A stretch of DNA of 64,000 nt from Haloplanus natans DSM 17983 (GTDB lineage: Archaea > Halobacteriota > Halobacteria > Halobacteriales > Haloferacaceae). The stretch is from the NCBI RefSeq assembly GCF_000427685.1, contig NZ_KE386573.1, forward strand, positions 1,162,938 to 1,226,937, in the 5' to 3' direction. This document shows positions 7,131-14,803 of the stretch, piece by piece. The position numbers and the translations under genes are program-made. Below the pieces are notes generated by a model that did no database searches, was not told the origin of the DNA, and saw only the letters and a list, made by a program, of their open reading frames with translations. Every line of letters begins with the position of its first letter. The stretch's first letter is position 1.

Positions 7131-9260
7131 ATGAACGTCGGCGCGTTCGTATGCTCCTGTGCAGATACGTGCGATATCGACCTCGAAGGCGTTCGAGACG
7201 GCGTCGGTGACGTCGAGGTGGTCGCCAGTTCGTCACACCTCTGTGACGACGGCCTTCCGGCGATGGCCCACCTCATCGAGGAGTACGACCTCGACCAACT
7301 CCTCGTGACGACGCCCGAGAAACGCTGTCAGGACGCTGTCCGGGAGACGGCCGTCGAAGCGGGACTCCATCCCGAGGCGACTGCCTTCGTCGACCACCGC
7401 GAGGGGGCCGCCTGGGTCCACGACAGCGACGCCGCGACGGAGAAGACCGCCCGCCTGCTGAACGCTCGGCGGGAGGGACTCGACTACGAACCGATTTCGC
7501 GAACCGTCTCCCGCGAGGCGGGCGACGCCGTCGCCGTCGTCGGTGACGCCGAGACGGCCGCGGCCCTCGCCGACACCGCCGACGTGACGCTCGTCGCCAA
7601 CGGCGCGGATTTCGACGACGCCGACGCCGACTTCGACCGCGTCTCCCTCGCCCGGGGCCGTGTCGTCGATGTCGTCGGCGAGTACGGCGATTTCGAACTC
7701 GAACTCAGCGCCCGCGTCACCGAGGACTGCATCTCCTGTATGGACTGCGTGCGCGAGGGTCCGGACGGCATGGTGACGCGTCGCCCCGTCGACATCGACC
7801 CCGACGCCCCCGACGGGGAGTGGGCCGACTGCTGTCCCGTCGACGCCATCGACCTCGACGGCGTGACCCGGACAATCGAGGCCGATCAGGTGATCTTCCC
7901 CGGGGCGACCGGCACGGCCCGCGGTGGACAGATCGGTCTCTACACCGGCCCGGTCGACGGCGCCACCATCGCTGCCGTCGAGGATCTGCTCGGCGGCGTC
8001 CGGAAGCCCCAACATCTCGACCTCGACATGGACGTCTGTGCGTCCGGCGAGTCGAGTCAGATGGGCTGTAACGCCTGCGTCGACGCCTGTCCCCACGACG
8101 CGGTCGACCGACCGTACGTCGACGAGGTGTCGTTCGATCCGGTCGCCTGCCAGGACTGTGGCGCCTGCACGAGTTCCTGCCCCACTGGTGCTGTCCAGCT
8201 TCGCGACGCCTCGAACGAGCGCATCGCCCGCGAAGTCGAGACGCTTCTGGACCCCGGTACCGACGACGGCGGCGGTCTTCTCGGCGGCCTCCGCGACGAC
8301 GCAGCCATCGAGACGCCCGTCGTCGCCTTCGTCTGCTCGGAACGCGCCGACGACGCCCTCCGTCGCTACGGCCGCCTCGCCCGCGAGGACGACGACGTGC
8401 GCTATCCGCCGATCCTCCCGGTCAACGTCAACTGCACCGACACCGTTGGCGAGGCTCACATCATGCACGCCCTCGCCGCGGGCGCCGACGGCGTCGCCAT
8501 CGTCGGCTGTGGTGGCGACTGCCTCCACTCCGGTCCCGATCCGAAGGCCGAACTCGTCCGCCGACTCGACCGCGCGAACGGTGATCTCGGCCTCGGCCAA
8601 CGGGTCACCTTCCTCGCGCCCGACCCCGCCGAGCCGCGGGCGTTCGTCGAGGACCTCTCCCAGTTCGTCGTCGAACTCGATCCGACGCCGGTGCCCGCGG
8701 GCGAACACGAGGCGACCGGCACGGTCCGGGGCGACAAGCCGAACCCGCCGTTCAACAGCCACGACTGGACGCTGGAGAGCGTTCGTGCCCTTCTGGACCA
8801 CGTCGACCCCGACCGCGAGGTGATACGGGGCCTGAAGGACTTCGGCTGGATGGAGGTGTCCGACGCCTGCAACCTCACGCCGACCTGCTCGACCATGTGT
8901 CCCACCGACGCCATCCGCCGGACCGACGACGCGGACCTCCAGTTCAACCACGAGGACTGCGTCAACTGCGGCCTCTGTGAGGAGGGCTGTCCGGAGACGG
9001 CCATCACCATGCACGACGGTCTCGACCTCTCGAAACTCCCCGAAAACCGCGAGGGAGAGCGCTGGGAGACGGTGTACGACGGCGAGATGCGCGCCTGTAT
9101 CCGGTGTGGCAAACCCTTCGCAAGCGAGGGGACCGCGGAACACGTCGCCGGGGAAGTCGGCGGCCTGGTCGAGGGCGTCGCCCCCGAATCCGAACACAGC
9201 GTCTTCGACTACTGCGGGCAGTGTCGTGCCGTACTCCTCTTCGAGGAGGGGGGTCGCTGA
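7131..9260 (+). CDS. polyferredoxin fused to hydrogenase-delta (MvhD/FlpD-like) domain
   Basis: A 709-residue soluble redox protein. An HdrA-like N-terminal part has paired Cys motifs near the start and at about residues 200-205. A double 4Fe-4S domain spans about 315-365 (Cys-Asn-Ala-Cys...Cys-Pro and Cys-Gln-Asp-Cys...Cys-Pro). Next is an MvhD/FlpD-like domain of about 110 residues, with conserved Asn-Cys near 443 and Gly-Cys-Gly-Gly-Asp-Cys near 463, then a second ferredoxin domain (about 578-630) and a C-terminal Cys-x2-Cys...Cys-x2-Cys zinc or cluster site. In methanogens MvhD/FlpD link hydrogenase or formate dehydrogenase to heterodisulfide reductase. Here the gene is divergent from a formate dehydrogenase and overlaps its chaperone gene by 1 nt, suggesting a cytosolic electron carrier for that enzyme. 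Start chosen from the TATA spacing. Confidence 0.75.
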   Translation: MNVGAFVCSCADTCDIDLEGVRDGVGDVEVVASSSHLCDDGLPAMAHLIEEYDLDQLLVTTPEKRCQDAVRETAVEAGLHPEATAFVDHREGAAWVHDSDAATEKTARLLNARREGLDYEPISRTVSREAGDAVAVVGDAETAAALADTADVTLVANGADFDDADADFDRVSLARGRVVDVVGEYGDFELELSARVTEDCISCMDCVREGPDGMVTRRPVDIDPDAPDGEWADCCPVDAIDLDGVTRTIEADQVIFPGATGTARGGQIGLYTGPVDGATIAAVEDLLGGVRKPQHLDLDMDVCASGESSQMGCNACVDACPHDAVDRPYVDEVSFDPVACQDCGACTSSCPTGAVQLRDASNERIAREVETLLDPGTDDGGGLLGGLRDDAAIETPVVAFVCSERADDALRRYGRLAREDDDVRYPPILPVNVNCTDTVGEAHIMHALAAGADGVAIVGCGGDCLHSGPDPKAELVRRLDRANGDLGLGQRVTFLAPDPAEPRAFVEDLSQFVVELDPTPVPAGEHEATGTVRGDKPNPPFNSHDWTLESVRALLDHVDPDREVIRGLKDFGWMEVSDACNLTPTCSTMCPTDAIRRTDDADLQFNHEDCVNCGLCEEGCPETAITMHDGLDLSKLPENREGERWETVYDGEMRACIRCGKPFASEGTAEHVAGEVGGLVEGVAPESEHSVFDYCGQCRAVLLFEEGGR

Positions 9261-9886
9261 TGGACGAACGGGCCCTCTACGAGGCGCGACTGGAGCTCGT
9301 GGACTTCCTCGTCGAGGTGCTTCACGACGTTCCCGACGAGGCGTTCGTCGAGCGCCTGCTCTCCGGCGACGTTCGCACGCCCGACGGCGAGGTGAACGAG
9401 CCGCTCGACCGGGGTTTCGACGCCCTCGACACCTTCGTCGAGGAGCACCAGGGGTACGACGTTTCGGCGGTCCGGGACGCACTCGAACGGGAGTACACGC
9501 GCCTGCTCGTCGGGCCGCGGCCGCCCGTCATCGCCCACGAAACCTACTATCGAGAGGACGCAGACTACCTCGGCGAGGGGGTCGCCGAGGTGGAGGCGAG
9601 CTACGGGGCCGCCGGCTGGGCGCCGCCGGAGGAGTATCCCGAAGAGAACGACTTCGTCGCCGTCGAACTCGCCTTCCTCCGGCACCTGATCGAGGAACAG
9701 CGCCGGGGCGCCGACGAAGCCGTCGGCTTCGAACGCGTCTTCCTCGACGAACACGCGCTGACCTGGGTCGACGCTTTCACCGACGACTTGCGCGAAGGGA
9801 CGGACAGTCGGTTCTACGTGGCTGTCGCCGACATCTACGCGGGAACGCTCCGGTTTGAGGACGAACTCGTCGCCGGACTGCTCTAG
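9260..9886 (+). CDS. TorD/DmsD-family molybdoenzyme chaperone
   Basis: A 208-residue all-helical cytoplasmic chaperone of the TorD/DmsD/NarJ type, which binds Tat signals and helps load the molybdenum cofactor before export. The family signature is seen near residues 130-145 (Pro-Glu-Glu-Asn-Asp-Phe-Val-Ala, then Glu-Leu-Ala-Phe-Leu-Arg-His-Leu), with a Tyr-Tyr-Arg-Glu-Asp loop before it. Its ATG overlaps the stop of the polyferredoxin gene (TGATG). The obvious client is the Tat-exported formate dehydrogenase 2 kb away on the opposite strand. The stop codon overlaps that of the convergent small membrane gene. Confidence 0.85.
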   Translation: MDERALYEARLELVDFLVEVLHDVPDEAFVERLLSGDVRTPDGEVNEPLDRGFDALDTFVEEHQGYDVSAVRDALEREYTRLLVGPRPPVIAHETYYREDADYLGEGVAEVEASYGAAGWAPPEEYPEENDFVAVELAFLRHLIEEQRRGADEAVGFERVFLDEHALTWVDAFTDDLREGTDSRFYVAVADIYAGTLRFEDELVAGLL

Positions 9887-10125
9887 TCACGGGCGGCGAG
9901 CGCGACCATTCCGACCAGTCCGGCCACGAACAGGCCGAGCAGTACGAGCGTCGCGGGCATCGCCAGCGCCATCGCTTGCTCCATCCGGAAATACCAGCGC
10001 CAGGTCTTCGCGAACTCCGCGAGCATGGCGACCGTCGCGGCGCCGAGGACCACAAGCAGGAGGCCGCCGCCCGAGAGAAGCGCCAGTCCGCGCACGACCC
10101 GCGACGGGCTCGGCAGGTCACTCAT
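9883..10125 (-). CDS. small membrane protein, paralogue of the upstream 102-residue protein
   Basis: An 80-residue protein with two hydrophobic helices (about 14-36 and 49-74) joined by a polar loop carrying Ala-Glu-Phe-Ala-Lys-Thr-Trp-Arg-Trp. The same loop pattern (Ala-Glu-x2-x-Thr-Trp-x-Trp, then a Glu) occurs in the gene immediately upstream, so the two look like ancient duplicates that may pair in the membrane. The start overlaps the upstream stop by 8 nt. Function unknown. Confidence 0.7.
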   Translation of the reverse strand: MSDLPSPSRVVRGLALLSGGGLLLVVLGAATVAMLAEFAKTWRWYFRMEQAMALAMPATLVLLGLFVAGLVGMVALAARD

Positions 10126-10426
10126 CGACGACCCTCCGTGCGAGCACCAGCAGCGTCGCCGCGGGAAGCAACAGCACCAATACGCCGGCGACGAAGACCC
10201 CGAGGTAGCTGACCGTCGATTCGAGATGGATGGCCCAGTGCCAGGTCCCTTTGATCTCCGCGATGATCCCGACGGTGCCGACCGCCAACAGCGCGAGCAC
10301 CAACAGCGCTCCCAGCGCGTACGTCGTCCCGCGGAGGTAGCCGAGCGCCCGCACCGACGGCGTGGGGCCGCTCGATCCGGACTCGCCGCCGGCCGCTCTC
10401 ACCCCGCCCGCCTCACCCTCAGCCAT
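10118..10426 (-). CDS. small membrane protein, paralogue of the 80-residue neighbour
   Basis: A 102-residue protein with a Gly/Ser-rich cytoplasmic N-terminus and two hydrophobic helices (about 35-57 and 72-97). The loop between them has Ala-Glu-Ile-Lys-Gly-Thr-Trp-His-Trp, mirrored in the next gene. ATG 10426 is chosen because it overlaps the stop of the 48-residue ORF upstream; longer in-frame extensions run into the divergent promoter. The Trp/His loop could bind a cofactor or a partner subunit, but nothing identifies it. Confidence 0.7.
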   Translation of the reverse strand: MAEGEAGGVRAAGGESGSSGPTPSVRALGYLRGTTYALGALLVLALLAVGTVGIIAEIKGTWHWAIHLESTVSYLGVFVAGVLVLLLPAATLLVLARRVVDE

Positions 10427-10565
10427 TTTCGTCACCTCTCGACGGTGCGTACGTTCGATACATATCGTAGACGACGAACGCTGCAACACCGGCTCCGACC
10501 AGCAGCAACGGGATCGCGAATCGGATCGGGAGTGGGCCGTACGTGGCACCGAAACTCTGGTGCAT
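10419..10565 (-). CDS. 48-residue single-helix membrane protein, first gene of the small-membrane operon
   Basis: An unusually short ORF (48 codons plus stop) reading Met-His-Gln-Ser-Phe-Gly at the start, then one hydrophobic helix (about 16-33) and a charged tail. Its stop overlaps the ATG of the next gene by 8 nt, and a TATA-like AGTATTTG lies about 40 nt before it. Placement, overlap and a membrane-protein composition support a real gene. It resembles the single-helix accessory subunits of membrane complexes; no family recognised. Confidence 0.6.
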   Translation of the reverse strand: MHQSFGATYGPLPIRFAIPLLLVGAGVAAFVVYDMYRTYAPSRGDENG

Positions 10566-10655
10566 GGATCGCCTCGTTGTCTCCCCTTGGGGGATTCAGC
10601 GACAAATACTCTCGGGTCGGATTCGGCCGCGTGACGCCCGTCTACGGAGGCGAGA

Positions 10656-10665
10656 ATCTTATTAC
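10656..10665 (+). promoter_or_regulatory. TATA box of the Dyp-like lipoprotein gene
   Basis: ATCTTATTAC lies 28-37 nt before ATG 10693. The 127-bp divergent region also holds an opposing TATA-like element (AGTATTTGTC on the minus strand, 10601-10610) for the small-membrane operon. Confidence 0.5.
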
Positions 10666-10692
10666 GATCCCAACCGACTGAAGGACAAGACG

Positions 10693-11919
10693 ATGACATC
10701 CCGACGATCGGCACTCGCACGCCTGGGCGCGGTTGCCGGGACGCTCGGGCTTTCGGGGTGTGCGCAGTTTCTCGGCTCCGCCAGCCGTAGCGGAACCGAC
10801 CTCCCGCCGAACCCACACGCCGACGCCCTCCCGAACCGGCAGTTCGTCCAGAACCCGTACCTCGACACCGACGACGCCGGAAACGACCTGCAGGCACGGT
10901 ACCGACGGCTCCTCTTTCTCACCCTCGACGTCGAGCCGTCGTCGTCGGCCGCGCGGACGGTCGAACGCGGTATGCGAACGATCGAAGCGGCCTACGACTG
11001 GCGTGCGGACGGGCTGTTTCACGTCCTCGCCTGGGGCACCGACTACTTCCGCCGGATCGGCAAACTGAACGCGGCTCCCATCTCGAAACCGGAGGTGATC
11101 TCCCGGACCGACGACCCCGACCTCCTCGAGTTCGACGCCGTCCTCGTCCTCGAGAGCGACGTGCCCTCGCAGTTGACCGCCGTCCAGAACGCCATGTTCC
11201 GGTCGAGCGAGACGCTGAACGGCGAACCCGTCGATCATCCCCTCGGCGACGTGTTCCGGATCGCGGAGGTGCGGACGGGCTTTCTCGGCGAGGGCTTGCC
11301 CGCCCGCCACGCCGACGTGGAGGGCATCCCGGCCGGCGCGCTCTCCCAGGACGACCCCACGTTCATGGGCTTTTTTTCCGATCGGCAGGGGACCCAGGCC
11401 AGCGAGGACTTCGTCACCATCCCCGACGGGCGGTTCGCGGGCGGCACGACACTCCACGTCTCACATCTGACACAGAGCCTCGATACGTGGTGGGAGGGAC
11501 TGGACGACGCCGGCCGCGTCGCGCGGATGTTCTCCCCGGAGTTCGACCCCGCCGACATTCCCGACTTCACCGACGACGTCCCCTTCAGCGACGCCGTGCG
11601 CGACCACGCCCGGAAGTTCGGCGTGGTCGGACACCACGAGAAAGTCGCGCAGGTGCGTCGCGACGGCGAGCCGATCATCCTCCGCCGGGATTTCAACACG
11701 ACCGACGGCGACCACGCCGGCGTTCACTTCCTCTCCTTCCAGCGGAGGCTGGCGCATTTCCGTGCCACCCGGCGAGCGATGAACGGGTGGTACGTGCGGG
11801 ACGACAGCGAGGCGATCACCGACCGCGAGAACAACGGCATCCTCAACTTCATCGACGTGCAGTCGCGGGCGAACTTCTACGTTCCCCCGCGTGACCGACG
11901 CGCCTTCCCGCTGTACTGA
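10693..11919 (+). CDS. Tat-exported lipoprotein resembling Dyp-type peroxidase
   Basis: A 408-residue protein with a twin-arginine start (Arg-Arg-Ser-Ala-Leu-Ala-Arg), a hydrophobic stretch and a Ser-Gly-Cys lipobox (Cys about 21), so it is folded in the cytoplasm and anchored outside. The body resembles the Dyp peroxidase/EfeB fold in motif order: Gly-Gly-Thr-Thr-Leu-His-Val-Ser near residue 250, His-Ala-Arg-Lys-Phe-Gly near 305, Arg-Arg-Asp-Phe near 332, then Val-His-Phe-Leu-Ser-Phe-Gln near 343 and a final Asn-Phe-Ile. A canonical GxxDG motif was not found, so heme chemistry is uncertain. ATG 10693 follows the TATA box and gives a proper Tat signal; upstream in-frame codons do not. Confidence 0.65.
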   Translation: MTSRRSALARLGAVAGTLGLSGCAQFLGSASRSGTDLPPNPHADALPNRQFVQNPYLDTDDAGNDLQARYRRLLFLTLDVEPSSSAARTVERGMRTIEAAYDWRADGLFHVLAWGTDYFRRIGKLNAAPISKPEVISRTDDPDLLEFDAVLVLESDVPSQLTAVQNAMFRSSETLNGEPVDHPLGDVFRIAEVRTGFLGEGLPARHADVEGIPAGALSQDDPTFMGFFSDRQGTQASEDFVTIPDGRFAGGTTLHVSHLTQSLDTWWEGLDDAGRVARMFSPEFDPADIPDFTDDVPFSDAVRDHARKFGVVGHHEKVAQVRRDGEPIILRRDFNTTDGDHAGVHFLSFQRRLAHFRATRRAMNGWYVRDDSEAITDRENNGILNFIDVQSRANFYVPPRDRRAFPLY

Positions 11920-11993
11920 TCGGACGCTTCGTAGTCGATGCTCGTCGGACCTTCTCGGCGAGCATCTCCGCCGACTTCCGATTCGCCCGACGG

Positions 11994-12179
11994 TTACAGG
12001 TCGTCTACGTCGACGACGGAGTCCGAGTCCGACGAACCGGTGATGTCCTCGGCCCGGATGTCGCCGTCGACTTCGCCCTCGTTGACCTCGTGCGGGGCGA
12101 CGTTGTACTCCCAGACTTCTCGTCCTCTGTACGTTTCGGCGGCGCCTTCGGGTCGCCAGCCGAGATCCCTCTTTGCCAT
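11994..12179 (-). CDS. small acidic haloarchaeal protein
   Basis: A 61-residue, very acidic protein with a basic N-terminus (Met-Ala-Lys-Arg-Asp-Leu-Gly-Trp-Arg) and a C-terminal half of Asp, Ser and Val that looks disordered. No motif recognised. It has an ATG start and haloarchaeal amino-acid bias, and lies between the Dyp-like gene and the palindromic element at 12245-12327. Confidence 0.5.
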   Translation of the reverse strand: MAKRDLGWRPEGAAETYRGREVWEYNVAPHEVNEGEVDGDIRAEDITGSSDSDSVVDVDDL

Positions 12180-12244
12180 GCAGTAGCATACAATGGAATG
12201 GGAGCTACTAAATCTGTCGCCGCGCCGATGGCCGGCGACGGTTC

Positions 12245-12327
12245 ATACTGATCATTGTAAGTCAGTACCGATGGTTCGCCAGAACGGATCGGCGAACCAC
12301 CGGTAAACAGTTACAATAACACTATCA
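12245..12327 (-). repeat. palindromic stop-codon element, copy A
   Basis: An inverted repeat of two arms of about 36 nt around a 10-nt loop (AGAACGGATC at 12281-12290). Inner arms pair over the block ending GGTTCGCC / starting GGCGAACC; outer arms pair over ATTGTAA / TTACAAT. On the minus strand it begins with TGATA, where TGA is the stop codon of the gene at 12325-12669. Copies B (20591-20676) and C (54661-54744) have the same layout; the loop of copy C is nearly identical (GGAACGGATC). Confidence 0.8.
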
Positions 12328-12669
12328 GACCGGGGGCGCGTTCGGCGGGCGTTCGTCGTCGTCGTCGGTGAAAGCACTGACGAACAGGTCGACGTGGAGG
12401 CGAAGCAGCGTCGCTTCCTCGAGCCCCGTCTCCGCGGCCTGTTCGGCGAGTCGGTCGCCGAGCGCGTCGCTCGGGTCGTAGTGGAGTTTGCCATCCTCGG
12501 GGTCGACCTCGAACGACACCTCCGTGCGCCCCGAGACGAGATACTCGATCTCCAAAAGCGCCTGTTCGGCTTTCGTTTCGATGGCGGTCTCGCGGTCCTC
12601 CAGACGCGCCTCCGCCCACTCGTCGGCGGCGTCGATGAACCGCTGGTTCAGGTCGATGGTGAGCGTCAG
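12325..12669 (-). CDS. conserved acidic helical protein, apparent non-standard CTG start
   Basis: A protein of about 114 residues, mostly helical and acidic (Thr-Ile-Asp-Leu-Asn-Gln-Arg-Phe near the N-terminus, Asp-Asp-Asp-Asp-Glu near the C-terminus); no family recognised. No ATG or GTG lies close to the conserved-looking N-terminus. The nearest canonical in-frame start (GTG 12786) would run through the whole zinc-ribbon gene in another frame. A CTG at 12669 overlaps that gene's stop (CTGA), exactly where an ATGA overlap would be expected, so start by coupling at CTG is the best guess. The stop codon belongs to palindrome copy A. Confidence 0.6.
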   Translation of the reverse strand: MTLTIDLNQRFIDAADEWAEARLEDRETAIETKAEQALLEIEYLVSGRTEVSFEVDPEDGKLHYDPSDALGDRLAEQAAETGLEEATLLRLHVDLFVSAFTDDDDERPPNAPPV

Positions 12670-12806
12670 AACGAGACCCCTTCCCCTTCGAACGCCGGTT
12701 CGAATCGGGCGGACTCCCCGCAGGCCGGGCAGGTCTTGACGACCGAGTCGCGCTCGACCAGACCGAGCCGGGTGAAATGTCCGCACTCGCTACACTCGTA
12801 CTGCAT
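12666..12806 (-). CDS. 46-residue zinc-ribbon protein
   Basis: A short ORF reading Met-Gln-Tyr-Glu-Cys-Ser-Glu-Cys-Gly-His, with a second Cys-Pro-Ala-Cys-Gly pair at 31-35: two Cys-x2-Cys knuckles (5/8 and 31/34) spaced as in a rubredoxin-like zinc ribbon. It ends with a Phe/Gly/Glu tail. It sits 3 nt after the preceding membrane gene and overlaps the start of the next gene, so it is an operon member. It could be an adaptor or nucleic-acid-binding protein; the partner is unknown. Confidence 0.7.
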   Translation of the reverse strand: MQYECSECGHFTRLGLVERDSVVKTCPACGESARFEPAFEGEGVSF

Positions 12807-12809
12807 CGA

Positions 12810-13058
12810 TCACTCCCAGGGTTCGGGCGCCGGATCCATTTCGCTCAGTTCGCCGTAGAGCGCCAGCAGCAGCACCAGGGTTCCCCCGAGGACGACCAGC
12901 CCGACGAGCCCCGAAATCGGTGTCTGTCCGACGCCGCCGCTCGACAGCGGGCCGAGCCGTCCGTACACCTGCAACATCGTCAGGACGATCCAGATGCCCG
13001 CCGCGAAGACTCCGAGCGTGACGATTCCCGACTGTGTGAGCGCCGTTCTGATACCCAT
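12810..13058 (-). CDS. two-helix membrane protein
   Basis: An 82-residue protein with hydrophobic helices at about 12-31 and 49-68, a Gly/Ser-rich loop between them and an acidic tail. No motif recognised. It is the first of three genes (membrane protein, zinc ribbon, acidic helical protein) that are 3 nt apart or overlapping. Small pairs of membrane protein plus zinc ribbon are common in haloarchaea and mostly uncharacterised. Confidence 0.7.
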   Translation of the reverse strand: MGIRTALTQSGIVTLGVFAAGIWIVLTMLQVYGRLGPLSSGGVGQTPISGLVGLVVLGGTLVLLLALYGELSEMDPAPEPWE

Positions 13059-13098
13059 GGTAGCTCACCCCATAGGTTGAGGGGCACGCAATAAAAAT

Positions 13099-13857
13099 TT
13101 ACTCCACGTCGAGGGTCCACCCGGCCTTCTCCGCCGCCTCTTCGAGCGAGACGAACTCCCAGTCCGCCTCGGCGGCGACGCGTTCGTCCTCGCCCGCGAT
13201 TCCGACGACGACCATCCTATTCGCGTAGAACATGGACCGCGGCCCGATTTCGGCCAGTCGCTCGCCCGGGCCGGTGCCCGTCCCGCTGAAGAAGTCGGCG
13301 TCGACGCCGTTCTGTCGCTGGAAGCGGTTGATGACCGGCGTGTCCACGCGGCCGACGATGCCCACCCAGTCCGCCCACGCCCCCGCGTCGGAGAAGGCGG
13401 ACGCCGGATGTGCCAGTCGCTCGGCCGCGCGATAGGTCAGCGCCATCGTCATCTCGTCGGCGTCCTCTCCGTGGGGGGCGGCGCCGGTACTGGGCTGTCG
13501 GGTGTCGTCCTCGTCCGGCACGCCGCCCTCGACGGCGTCCCGGTCCCCGGCGTGTGCCCCGCCTGCCCCGCCGCCCTCGATGGGGATGCCGACGGGCTTG
13601 TCGTCGCTCTGTCGGGGGACCCGCGGCGTCGCCGCGTGGGTCCGGCCGTCGCCGTCGTCGCCATCGTCCCCGTCCCACGCTCCGCTCGTCGGATCGGCCG
13701 CCGCGTCGTCCGCCCGCCCGCCGGCCGTCCCGAACGGGTCGTCCGGTTCCGCGTCGGGGTCGCCCTCGCCCCGCCAGAACCAGTCCCCCCGGTTCGGTTG
13801 GTCGTCCGATTCCCCGTCGTCGGTGTCGATGTCGTCCAGGTCGATGCGGTCGGTCAT
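13099..13857 (-). CDS. haloarchaeal protein with long disordered acidic N-terminus
   Basis: A 252-residue protein. Residues 1-130 are almost entirely Asp, Gly, Ala, Pro and Glu and look disordered. Residues 135-252 form a compact domain with an Ala-Leu-Thr-Tyr-Arg-Ala-Ala helix, Ala-Asp-Trp-Val-Gly-Ile-Val and Phe-Tyr-Ala-Asn-Arg-Met-Val-Val-Val, ending in Trp-Thr-Leu. No enzymatic signature. It is transcribed divergently from the SDR gene at 14011; a TATA-like CTTTTATTG (minus strand, about 13935-13944) gives a leader of roughly 50 nt. Confidence 0.65.
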   Translation of the reverse strand: MTDRIDLDDIDTDDGESDDQPNRGDWFWRGEGDPDAEPDDPFGTAGGRADDAAADPTSGAWDGDDGDDGDGRTHAATPRVPRQSDDKPVGIPIEGGGAGGAHAGDRDAVEGGVPDEDDTRQPSTGAAPHGEDADEMTMALTYRAAERLAHPASAFSDAGAWADWVGIVGRVDTPVINRFQRQNGVDADFFSGTGTGPGERLAEIGPRSMFYANRMVVVGIAGEDERVAAEADWEFVSLEEAAEKAGWTLDVE

Positions 13858-14010
13858 GGGTGCGGCTCTTCCGCTCGCGGCGACGGGTCGCGAGACTCGC
13901 CGCCGAGTAGAGCGAAGTCACGTTACTGTTCCCCACAATAAAAGCTATCGTCGGCCTCCGGCCCGAAGGGCGCGAATAGTTAACAATCCGAACCCCGCAT
14001 TGGTAGGTGT

Positions 14011-14793
14011 ATGTCCGAGACGACCACACGGCTGGAACCCCTCGACCCGCATCCCCTCGCAGACCGAACCTGCCTCGTCACGGGCTCTTCGCGTGGCATC
14101 GGCCGATCCATCGCGCTCGAACTCGCGCGCTGTGGCGCGGACGTGGTCGTAAACTACCGGAGTTCCGATGCCGCGGCCCGTGAAGTCGAATCGATCATCC
14201 GGGAGAACGGCGAGACGGCGATGTGTGCACAGGCCGACGTGGCTGACCCGGCCGAAGTCGAACGGATGGCCGACGAGATTCACGACGAACTCGGCGCGGT
14301 GGACGTGCTGGTCAACAACGCCGGCATCACCATCGACCGCAAGTTCGCGGAGATGACCCACGAGGACTGGCAGACGGTCATCGACGTCAACCTCGGCGGG
14401 ACGTTCAACTGCACCAAGGCCTTCTTCGACGACATCCGCGACGCCGACCACGGACGCCTCATCAACATCTCCAGTGTCGTCGGGCAACAGGGCAACTACG
14501 GTCAGGCCAACTACGCCACCTCCAAGGGCGGGATGTTCGCCTTCACGAGGACGTTGGCGCTCGAACTCGCCGCTCACGGCTCGACGGCCAACTGCGTCGC
14601 GCCGGGCTTCGTCAAAACCGACATGCTGGAGAAGGTGCCCGAACGCGTCCAACAGAAGATCCGGGACAAGATCCCGCTCAATCGCTTCGCAGACCCCGAA
14701 GACATCGTCGGGATGGTTCGGTTCCTTGCCAGCGACCACGCCAGCTACATGACCGGTCAGGTGCTCGGCGTCAACGGCGGTCTGGAGTGGTGA
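14011..14793 (+). CDS. short-chain dehydrogenase, 3-oxoacyl-ACP/acetoacetyl-CoA reductase (FabG/PhaB type)
   Basis: A 260-residue classical SDR. The NADP-binding Thr-Gly-Ser-Ser-Arg-Gly-Ile-Gly is at about 24-31, Asn-Asn-Ala-Gly near 102, the catalytic Ser in Ile-Ser-Ser-Val near 153, and Tyr-x3-Lys (Tyr-Ala-Thr-Ser-Lys) near 167-171. The C-terminus (Val-Asn-Gly-Gly-Leu) is FabG-like. Haloarchaea lack bacterial fatty-acid synthesis, and known haloarchaeal homologues of this type act as PhaB in polyhydroxyalkanoate synthesis, so acetoacetyl-CoA reduction is likely. No phaC or phaE is nearby, so the pathway is inference. The start is about 30 nt after an AGTTAA promoter element. Confidence 0.8.
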   Translation: MSETTTRLEPLDPHPLADRTCLVTGSSRGIGRSIALELARCGADVVVNYRSSDAAAREVESIIRENGETAMCAQADVADPAEVERMADEIHDELGAVDVLVNNAGITIDRKFAEMTHEDWQTVIDVNLGGTFNCTKAFFDDIRDADHGRLINISSVVGQQGNYGQANYATSKGGMFAFTRTLALELAAHGSTANCVAPGFVKTDMLEKVPERVQQKIRDKIPLNRFADPEDIVGMVRFLASDHASYMTGQVLGVNGGLEW

Positions 14794-14803
14794 GGGTGCC
14801 CCC

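Noticed and set aside
7233-9482. 749-codon minus-strand open frame opposite the polyferredoxin.
   Set aside because: Antisense to a gene with many Cys motifs in the sense frame; no coding signal of its own.
13935-14005. Search for a riboswitch or attenuator in the divergent spacer before the SDR gene.
   Set aside because: Only TATA-like elements are present; no long stable hairpin.
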